Origin: Saturnia japonica
Taxonomy: Eukaryota; Arthropoda; Insecta; Lepidoptera; Saturniidae
Assembly: GCA_033032175.1 (NCBI GenBank)
Contig: CM065334.1
Span: forward strand, 4,213,705 to 4,277,704
DNA length: 64,000 bases
Direction of reading: 5' to 3'
Notes under the pieces: generated by a model
The model's input: the letters and a program-made list of their open reading frames with translations, nothing else
Database searches by the model: none
What the model was told of the DNA's origin: nothing
Part shown: positions 57,901-64,000 of the stretch, piece after piece
Layout: every line of letters begins with the position of its first letter
Position numbering within the stretch: position 1 is the stretch's first letter
Position numbers and translations under genes: made by a program

Positions 57901-58961
57901 AAATTATTCATGACGGTCACTTAGGAATAGATCGCTGCAAGAGGCGTGCGCGAGAGGTTTTATTTTGGCCAGGTATATCACAGGATGTTGAAACATATGT
58001 TAAAAAATGTAAAGTATGCCGGGAGAATTTAAATAAACCATCAAAAGAGCCAATGATTCCTATTGTTATTCCTAAATTGCCATGGAATAAAATTGGTATT
58101 GATTTGTTTGAGTATGGAACAAAACATTATTTAATTATAGTTGACTATTTTTCAGGTTTTCCAGAAGTAATTTTATTACATAATACTACTTCTATATCAA
58201 TTACAAATGCACTAAAAGATAATTTTGCCAGATATGGAATACCAGAGATTGTTATTAGTGACAATGGTCCACAGTTTTCATGTCGTGGTTTTAAGCAATT
58301 TTCTGAACAATGGGGTTTTGATCATGTGACGTCATCCCCTTATTACGCCCAAGCAAATGGGAAAAGTGAAAGGGCGATACAAACAATAAAAAAAATATTA
58401 AAAAAGTCTAGTGATAGTAACACGGATTTCTATTTAAATTTATTAAGTTACAGAAACACACCGCGCGACAATTTAAATTCTCCTGCGCAATTGCTTATGG
58501 GTAGACGGTTAAACTGTAGACTACCAGTCCATCCAGAACTCTTAAAAAGAAATAGTGTAGTTAATGATGAACAAGACCATAGGTCTTTAGTTCAAAAACA
58601 AATTAAGAGCAAAAAATATTATGATTTGCATAGTAAAAAACATCCGGAGTTGAATGTTGGTGATGATGTTATAATAATTAACAATAATGAACGTAGCCGT
58701 GGTACTGTTACTGCTAAAGCTCAGACACCGCGTTCGTATATAATAAAAAATAGAAAGGGTGTATACCGTAGAAATCGCCGACATTTGATTCCTGATACAG
58801 AGCTTAATAGCAGTCATGATGATAATGAAGATATCTCTGAAGAAACATTTTTGTCTTCAAATGACAGTGATTATTCTCATGACCTGACTTTATTATTCGA
58901 TGACAAGTATTCACCTCCTATAACTCGTAGTAAAGCTAAAACTAAGAACCTCAAATGGTGA
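54942..58961 (+). CDS. Mag-type Gag-Pol polyprotein, 1339 aa
   Basis: Start ACCATGG at 54942, stop TGA at 58959. Order of parts: Gag capsid-like region (residues about 1-190); a low-complexity Arg/Gly/Ala stretch (about 195-245); zinc knuckle CFVCKNYGHFARMC with a second Cys-rich partner before it (about 253-290); aspartic protease LDTGADINVL (about 351); reverse transcriptase from about 480 with LRLPYGLNCASEIFHAKI and the active site FIDD (about 621) in place of the usual YVDD; RNase H SVDASSVALGAVL (about 770) and TDHKPL; integrase zinc finger (HDGHLGIDRC ... KCKVC, about 989-1022) and catalytic D, D, E in GIDLF, ISDNGPQF and GKSERAI (about 1053, 1106, 1142). Gag and Pol are in one frame with no shift needed. 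No stop or frameshift is seen. Confidence 0.97.
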   Translation: MEHARPPSELCLDGSSVSRADAWQRWKKQFHLFMKASGVAKEEPGVQAGLLINLIGADGFDVYETFTFEDETKRDDVTELIKKFDSYFGVKPNITLARYNFFTRNQEACETIDQYVIALKLLSKHCQFKILEDELIRDRIVCGINNTIVRERLLRTEDLTLDQAVKICQVNEISADSNRLLESRVLSGSAGTSGVHVDAVSRCARAGRGGGGGGERSAAVEAAREPTAPRDQRVWGRGRWLQQGRRYAPTGSSVSCHRCGGNCLEPNLCPAIVLQCFVCKNYGHFARMCKSSNRVKKMYDIGIHERESDHDEDCDECEEFYVSTVSEVMNEYLSANEWYEVLKGEFFEETFKLDTGADINVLSYQRFLELGYNPKLINTKKNIKLQSYSGNTIPIKGICNLTWWHKNKMYDLKFAIANINCQSVLGREACSNLSLIRRVHTVSLDDYSDVFSGLGCLPGLHRIVVDESVAPVVCATRKVPLGLKNKLEIELDRMSKLGVIRKVTHPTPWVSAVVIAMKKNGQLRICLDPRPLNNAIQRAHFQLPTIDDFAVKLQGAKYFSVLDAISGFWAIQIDDYSADLCTFSTPFGRYQYLRLPYGLNCASEIFHAKIKQLLENLDGVDSFIDDIICWGRTKEEHDRRLYALLKRAREINLKFNKEKCRICVKEVTYLGHIFNKEGMKPDVDKIKAIKNMATPKNTKDLERFIGMVNYLSKFIKKYSDYIYPLTRLFKKDSAWCWDHHHQKAFDKLKELICNSPVLALYDVTQPVLLSVDASSVALGAVLMQAGRPVEYASRTLTDTQTRYAQIEKEMLAIVFACEKFHQYIYGKMGVVIETDHKPLENIFKKPLNSVPARLQRMMLRLQGYDLIVQYKPGKLMHIPDTLSRAPLPILYNDNISKNIACQVNMLISTVQMSQKKLLLVKQETEKDKILIKLMNYINEKWPEYKRDVDENLKYYWSIRDELFCINGVICKNRQILIPHSLRAEMLKIIHDGHLGIDRCKRRAREVLFWPGISQDVETYVKKCKVCRENLNKPSKEPMIPIVIPKLPWNKIGIDLFEYGTKHYLIIVDYFSGFPEVILLHNTTSISITNALKDNFARYGIPEIVISDNGPQFSCRGFKQFSEQWGFDHVTSSPYYAQANGKSERAIQTIKKILKKSSDSNTDFYLNLLSYRNTPRDNLNSPAQLLMGRRLNCRLPVHPELLKRNSVVNDEQDHRSLVQKQIKSKKYYDLHSKKHPELNVGDDVIIINNNERSRGTVTAKAQTPRSYIIKNRKGVYRRNRRHLIPDTELNSSHDDNEDISEETFLSSNDSDYSHDLTLLFDDKYSPPITRSKAKTKNLKW

Positions 58962-59203
58962 ATTGTTTTTTTTTAAATATTTAAGTTACTATTAATTGTT
59001 ATTTGTTTTACCTTTCTATTTGTATTAGTTAATAATTTTTAAATTTATATACTTATGTTATTTTGAGTGTAGGGATATTGTATGGGATTTTAGTTTTTAT
59101 TTGTTTTTTTTTATTGTTTTTATTTTAGATAATAAGTTCTAAATCTATATTTGTTATTATGGGTGTAGGGATATTGTTTTATTAGTTAGTTATTTTTCCT
59201 TTT

Positions 59204-59213
59204 AAGGGGAAGA
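59204..59213 (+). other. polypurine tract of the Mag-type element
   Basis: AAGGGGAAGA directly before the 3' LTR; the plus-strand primer site. Confidence 0.85.
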
Positions 59214-59310
59214 TGTTGTAGTAGGTAGTTTGGTTTTAATATAAATGTCTTGTGGGTACATTAATAAATACTCAGTTGTCATCTGAGCTTGGTTGTTTCA
59301 ATACACAACA
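59214..59310 (+). repeat. 3' LTR of the Mag-type retrotransposon (97 bp)
   Basis: Identical to 54738-54834 and followed by ATAAT. Confidence 0.97.
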
Positions 59311-59317
59311 ATAATGT

Positions 59318-59333
59318 GGCCCTGAAAAGGGCC
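59318..59333 (-). terminator. histone-mRNA-type 3' stem-loop
   Basis: The minus strand reads GGCCCTTTTCAGGGCC, a 6-bp stem with the TTTC loop, flanked by AAAAC before and ACA after. It fits the metazoan replication-dependent histone 3' end consensus exactly. It lies 34 nt after the stop of the transposase remnant, the normal distance in histone genes, but no histone coding sequence is nearby. The retrotransposon target site is two bases further on. Confidence 0.7.
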
Positions 59334-59367
59334 GTTTTTATCTTTTCTAGGGATATTTCTTAGTTCT

Positions 59368-60647
59368 TCAAAAATCCTCATCCGTATCTTCCCCATCTGT
59401 GTCAACTTCCTGTAGGTTAATTATTAGAGGTGGTGCTTGATCTCTTAAAATAGTTTTCCCTTAATTCCTTATCCTGGAGCTCCTCGGCATACCTCACACA
59501 TTTGGCCCAATCTTCTTGAGTAACATTATCAAAAGCGTTGTGGAGTAGAATTTCAACATCAGCAATGTTAAATGTATGATTTTTTGCAGCAACTTCTCCT
59601 TTGACTTGAGCCCAGATGAGTTCGATGGGGTTATATTGACAGTGATATGGAGGCAGTCTTATCACTTCGTGACCCCTTTCATATGCCAGCTGATCTAAGG
59701 CATATATTTTTTTGGGTTACTCTCCTTCACTTTTCTTTGTAGATGATGTGGGTATTCTTTCTAATTGCATGGAGTGGTAGCTGGCGTTATCGATGACTAT
59801 TACAGAAGGTTCTTCAAGAACATTTAGTAAATCAGAAAACCATGCCGTATATGTATCACCATTCATTTCAGTGTGGTAGTCAGCGTCCTTAGACTTAACG
59901 GCTTTATAAATAAATGTTGCCTCCGGCACAAAGCCAGTCTTTTCAGAACCAGCATGACACACGATTAATCTCTGGCCCTTCCCTACTGGCTGATTCTAGA
60001 AACCACCTTCATCATTCGTTCCAAGCCACATGCGTTTTCTCGAGTGGTTTTGATTGACCCAAGTCTCATCAAGATAAATTCGTGGCCGTTGATCGTTGAT
60101 TTTCCTGAGAAAGTCCACTTTACGTAAAAAGTCTACTCTGGCACAGACTATATCCGCTCTTTCCATTAAATACTTTCGTCCATCGTCATTTTTTTAAAAC
60201 TTGTAGCCGACCTTCGACAAAATTTTTCTCATTGAAGAATATCCGCACTTAAAATTAGGCATATCTGTTCTTGGTATTTTTCTAGAATTCTAGCCACCGA
60301 TGAATATTCCCCGTTGTCATAAAATGAATCAATGGTACGTTTTAGTACGCTGACATCAAAGCTATCTAGATCAGTGGCAGTCGCTGTCTTCTTAACATTT
60401 ACTCTTGGTATATTTGGGTTGCCTGCCTGTGATATTTCGGTTTTTATTCGATCCACGGTCGCTCTACTAACTCCACAAATTAGTACAGCAAGCTCTCGTG
60501 GAATATTGAAATTGAGGAAAGCTTTTTTCTCGGGGTCAGTTTTTAATCTTTTAAAAACAAGAACACCTTGTGCATTACAGCGCGAGCTTGAGCATTGATG
60601 TCACAATTTAATTTCTTCAAAACCACGTTAGAAAATAAATTCTCCAT
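59368..60647 (-). pseudogene. broken DDE transposase (IS630/Tc1-like, insect type)
   Basis: Start ATG at 60647 (MENLFSN). An N-terminal helix-turn-helix part includes FNIPRELAVLICGVSRATVD (about 60450-60540) and EYSSVARILEKY. The middle contains YLDETWVNQNHSRKRMWLGT (first catalytic Asp, about 60030-60090). The core continues with RLIVCHAGSEKTGFVPEATF and VIVIDNASYH (second Asp, about 59780-59800), and IRLPPYHCQYNPIELIWAQV (catalytic Glu, about 59620-59660). The end is acidic, with TDEDF and TGA at 59368. Several stops and frameshifts break it (near 60229, 60195, 60000, 59717 and 59440). Belongs to the transposon spanning 54559-61055. Confidence 0.85.
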
Positions 60648-61055
60648 TATGCGTATTGCGTAACGAAAGTTTCATAACAAAAAATATTATATTTATATAA
60701 AAACAACAACCCTTACTCGTAACGACCAATCAGGAGTCAGAGTGCTAATGAAGGTCACGATGACGCATCGACCCCGCGTGCGCAGGTAGCTAAGTATCGA
60801 TAACGGGTTGCATTGCGAGCACATTCCTACTGTCAGTGACATTTATTGCCTAACGACTCAGTTTAAAATGCATCGACTATAGTCTGGAAATATAATACAC
60901 GCATACTGGTGACCTGTGTGATGGTGGAGGAACGTAGAGCGTCAGCTCCCCGATTGCTCGTCGCACTCACTCTCTGTCTAGACATCGAAAGAGTAACAGC
61001 GTCGTTTGGAAATATTCTGTGTTCTGACCCCCACCCGTAAATCTACGCACATCCC

Positions 61056-61270
61056 TAAAGATGTCCTGCTGCAAGATCTCTGCCCTTAATGGGAGGCGGT
61101 CTGCAAGTGGCACTACCTATAAAATGATCCGCCGGCCTTTCAGCGTAGGCACACAAGTCACAGAGCAGCTTTTCAGCTGTACACTCTGGCGCCTTGTGAC
61201 GAAGCTTCCCTTTTCTGATGCCGAAGGGCATAGAGGTCAAGTGTGTCCCATGCCCAATCATTTAAAACAG
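61056..61270 (-). repeat. possible LINE-derived coding fragment
   Basis: The minus-strand frame MIGHGTHLTSMPFGIRKGKL ... HKAPECTAEKLLCDLCAYAE has a Cys-containing end reminiscent of the tail of RNase H-type LINE proteins. The match is weak. Confidence 0.25.
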
Positions 61271-61319
61271 CAGATTGTTTATAACGCGGAGTATCACAGA
61301 GGCTACTTACTTAATCAAC

Positions 61320-61510
61320 TCCAAAAAAAAGTAGAGGTTTTCAATTCTAATGTACTTTTTTAATGAATATTCAGGCATAACTCCTTTGTTTATAAACCGA
61401 TCAAGATTAATTATTTTTTTTATTTTTTTTTAAAGGGGATCCCATTTTAATTTCATTAGCATTGGACCTTGAACTTCTAAGACTCTCCAGGGAAATACTC
61501 AAAATAATTT
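61320..61510 (+). repeat. CCGACTTCAAAAAAGG-family repeat
   Basis: TCCAAAAAAAAGTAGAGGTT, ATATTCAGGCATAACTCC and GGACCTTGAACTTCTAAGAC. It is followed at 61570-61606 by the inverted start of a CTGTGCCCG-family copy. Confidence 0.65.
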
Positions 61511-61669
61511 TAAAATAGTCTAGGTATCTTAGTTAAAAAATGTCTAAGTAAAAACTAGTAGTAATTTTTTGTAGTCCATGCGAGCGGAGCCACGGGCACA
61601 ACTAGTTAGTGATATACTACCTCTTTGGATATCGAGAGACACCTTGAAACTAAACATAACCATACTGAC

Positions 61670-62520
61670 CTATACACCAAAGAATCATCTTCAAAATTTG
61701 AAGAAGAAGAGTGACTGAACCTCTCTAATGAGGGAGCTGTTTTTGTAATAATTATATTCTCCAGCGTGTCACATATCACCACTGGATCGTTAACGAGCTT
61801 CTTCTTTAATCTTGCCTTCAGAAACCCCTCATCATTCTCCGAGTCGGTCTTAACTCCAGACTCCCGTACAGCATTTTTCTGGGTCAGGAATTGCAAAGTC
61901 GTAGGCGTGGAGCTTCTCCGTTTCATCAATCTGAGATGATTATCGATGGAAGCCGACAGTTTCTCTTTACCGGATTTCCTATCAGCATGAGAGATTACCA
62001 TTTTAGGCACATCAAAGCACCTCAAGATCGGTGACCTTTTAGACAGTTCCGCCTTATTCGGGCTAGAAACTAGACTTTTACTTTTCTGCGTTAACTTTAC
62101 TCTTTGATTCGTGCCTTTGATTAATGAAGTAGATGCGTTTCTTTCCAACGGCTTCTCTCTCTTCCACAAAAAGTCTAAAAAGCCATCTTTCTTCTCGCTC
62201 TCCGTGTGCAAGGTTGCGTTATCCGTCTCTTTCTTACGCGAGGTATTGAAATAGCCGTCTCTGTTCTCGCTGTCGCTTTCACTCGATTCTTCGTCTCTAG
62301 ACGCGCTGTCGATTGACTCAATAAACTGCGTCCATTTGGATAATTTCCGGTTTCTAGAAGCTTCACTTGTGGTTATATTTTTGGAGCTGTGCTTTGAAAG
62401 GTGTGCTGACGTGGAGAAAATAGGCGAACTACACGATGATAAATCTGATATACCCTGGCCTAATATCGCATTTCCAAAATGCAGTAATGTGTCACATAAA
62501 AGCAATGTAATATTTAACAT
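61670..62520 (-). CDS. Ser/Lys-rich first coding exon, possibly of the long ORP form
   Basis: ATG at 62520 (GTGAAAATG, in-frame TGA just upstream) opens 283 codons ending at the donor GTATAG|GTCAGT in phase 2. The protein begins with a hydrophobic stretch (MLNITLLLCDTLLHFGN) and then is low-complexity, charged and probably disordered. It has three related motifs: SENRDGYFNTSRKKE, SEKKDGFLDFLWKRE and SENDEGFLKARLKKK. No known domain. Phase 2 fits both the exon candidate at 53726-53889 and, with S formed at the junction, the ORP exon at 31715-31980. Attachment to ORP is inference from phase, strand and absence of any other host gene between. Confidence 0.55.
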
Positions 62521-63600
62521 TTTCACTCATAGCATAGCACGCCATAGCATTAAAAACAAAGGAACATCAATCAAACCATAGTGAAAATGTAGCGTATATC
62601 AACAAATTACATAACAATAACCCATTTGACGTGTTTTAGCGTAATATGTGCGTGAAATATGGATAGGAAATTAAAAAAAAAGTATTATGGTCCTATTTCA
62701 TAAATTTAACTGTAAAATATATTGCTATTTTCCATAGCAATAATATGTTAAATGATAGACATTCCGAATGTTCGATTTAGACGCTTGCCAAACCTCGGCA
62801 AACATGAACAAAATCAAACGTGTGGGGATAGGGCGTTTGGCTCGGCTTAGTGCACAAACCAAATGAGCTTGCGGCAAGCGCTTCCGATGCGTCCAAACGC
62901 TTGCGCGAAATAAATAACTGAGAACAACCGGGTACGGTTTCTGTGAATTTTTAACCAATTTCATTGCCGAATTTTCCGTATGCTAAATTATTATATTTCC
63001 TCGATTAATTTTGATTTTTTCTTACAATAAAAATAGGTTAAACTAAATGTTATAACCGACACAAGGACGACGTCCGTCATGCTTGCTTATGCAAAACACA
63101 CTAGCACACTCGCAAACATGTGGATACCGAGGTTTAGTTTGCCTATTTTATCCAAGCGTTTGAAAAGGTTTGAAGTTTGAAGTGGCAAACATGTGGAAAT
63201 AAAAGTAAAAAAAAAATTAACAAAGATCATGATTTTTAATGTAATGGATTATCTATGTAAAGTCGGCCATTTCTAATTTATTTTACGGTCAGGCGAATAT
63301 AAAGAAGTTTTTTATCCTATTTTCCATTCAACTTGTTCAAATATGCATTCTTTGGAAGCACAAAAACTCCTTGGAAAGTTCCAGAGATGTTTCTAATAGT
63401 TAAAAAGAATTATTTTGAACTTCCTAAAACGAAACAATTGCCCACTTGATTGTTTATGGAAGTAATAATCATTAATAACGAGAATAGACAACCGGACAAC
63501 TAATCAAAAAGCATTAATTATTAATCATTATTATATATTAAGCTACAAATAAGTAATTTCACATAAATCAAGCAATAAGAATACAACCGTATACATTTTT
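62521..63600. other. upstream region of the 62520 exon, no gene recognised
   Basis: On the minus strand an ATG shortly upstream (ATGGCGTGCTATGCTATGAG) opens a short frame overlapping the start. At 62770-63200 there are repeated words (CAAACGCTTG, CAAACATGTGGA and relatives) in both orientations, so a worn inverted-repeat element may be present. Confidence 0.4.
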
Positions 63601-63601
63601 T

Positions 63602-63775
63602 AAATTGACGCGCAAACGATACCGCAAAGCGCGTGACCTCATACGTGGAATCAGTACTAAGTAAACTTATAAAATTATAAGGAAACAACAGACGTCAGCT
63701 CAACGCACCAATTGCGTAGCGTTCGCTTACACACGAATGACGTCATGCGCTGTTATTGGTGTTTCGTTTGACAAG
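63602..63775 (+). repeat. dispersed repeat, inverted partner of 16930-17120
   Basis: GCGCAAACGATACCGCAAAG, GACCTCATACGTGGAATCAG and GCTTACACACGAATGACGTC. Well conserved against the other copy. Confidence 0.85.
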
Positions 63776-64000
63776 AAGAACACTTTTGGGACGGTGTGAA
63801 TTGGATTTTATAAAACGAAAATATGTAACGAAAAAGAGATACCTATAAATGTATATATAAAGGTTTTACGCTGTGAGAGAATGAGATAAAATGCGTTTCT
63901 ATATATTGTCCTTATCCTTCATCTATTCTTAATGTACTCGAAATATATACAAAGATGGAGAGAGACAGAGAAGTTTAATTTCTACCGCGTGTGATCTCAC

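Larger units (their letters stand above)
54738..59310 (+). mobile_element. complete Mag-clade Ty3/gypsy retrotransposon, probably recent
   Basis: The 4573-bp element has two identical 97-bp LTRs, a 5-bp target duplication ATAAT (54733-54737 and 59311-59315), a primer-binding site at 54835 directly after the LTR, one uninterrupted gag-pol frame and a polypurine tract at 59204-59213. Very short LTRs and a single polyprotein fit the Mag clade. Identical LTRs and an open frame indicate very recent insertion and possible activity. It sits inside a DNA transposon. Confidence 0.96.
54559..61055 (-). mobile_element. DNA transposon (IS630-like DDE type) split by a Mag retrotransposon
   Basis: The ends are imperfect inverted repeats, GTGATGTGCGTAAG at 54559 and the complement of GGGATGTGCGTAGA ending at 61055, each next to TA (54557-54558 and 61056-61057). 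ATCGATAACGGG occurs near both ends. Without the 4.6-kb retrotransposon at 54738-59310 the element is about 1.92 kb. It carries one transposase on the minus strand, now broken. Confidence 0.75.

Noticed and set aside
62725..62964. 79-codon minus-strand frame
   Set aside because: Includes repeated CAAACGCTTG-type words and no recognisable domain; likely repeat DNA.

Overview
The window reads as a stretch of an AT-rich insect chromosome, most likely a moth or butterfly. The grounds are small exons with GT-AG borders in long introns, a 97-bp-LTR element of the Mag type (a clade first described from silkworm), an errantivirus-like 5' end, tRNA-derived SINEs, and several short repeat families that I associate with lepidopteran genomes. 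The species call is inference. There is no bacterial-style operon, rRNA gene, functional tRNA gene or CRISPR array.

The main host gene is one long gene on the minus strand. Twelve exons from 31985 down to 8037 have matching splice phases and join into a 621-codon reading frame for an oxysterol-binding-protein-related protein of the ORP5/ORP8 type. It has a lipid-transfer domain with the EQVSHHPP signature and a C-terminal membrane anchor ending at the stop at 8037. The PH domain usual for ORP5/8 is not seen. Upstream, a serine/lysine-rich 283-codon open frame (61670-62520) and a 164-bp exon-like piece (53726-53889) have compatible phases and may be 5' exons of the same gene, which would make it more than 54 kb long. 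They could also belong to something else. A CpG-rich segment at 49271-49450 could be another first exon.

Left of this gene (1-8036) lie the broken gag and 5' LTR of an errantivirus-like element, an unrecognised Asn-rich plus-strand reading frame (1712-2269), a BEL/Pao pol fragment, a deleted mariner, and AT-rich DNA with a duplicated segment.

The introns are packed with mobile DNA: MITEs, a DD41D Tc1/mariner-group transposon, solo LTRs, a 5'-truncated LINE with a 13-bp target duplication, a second decayed mariner, a jockey-type LINE, a Harbinger-like element with TAA duplications, tRNA-derived SINEs and a second SINE-like family that starts with a hairpin. At 54559-61055 a DNA transposon is split by an apparently intact Mag-type retrotransposon (one 1339-codon gag-pol frame, identical LTRs, ATAAT duplication). 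The transposon's own transposase remnant is followed, 34 nt after its stop, by a perfect histone-mRNA-type stem-loop. That arrangement and the PH-less ORP with several possible N-termini are the observations I would check first.
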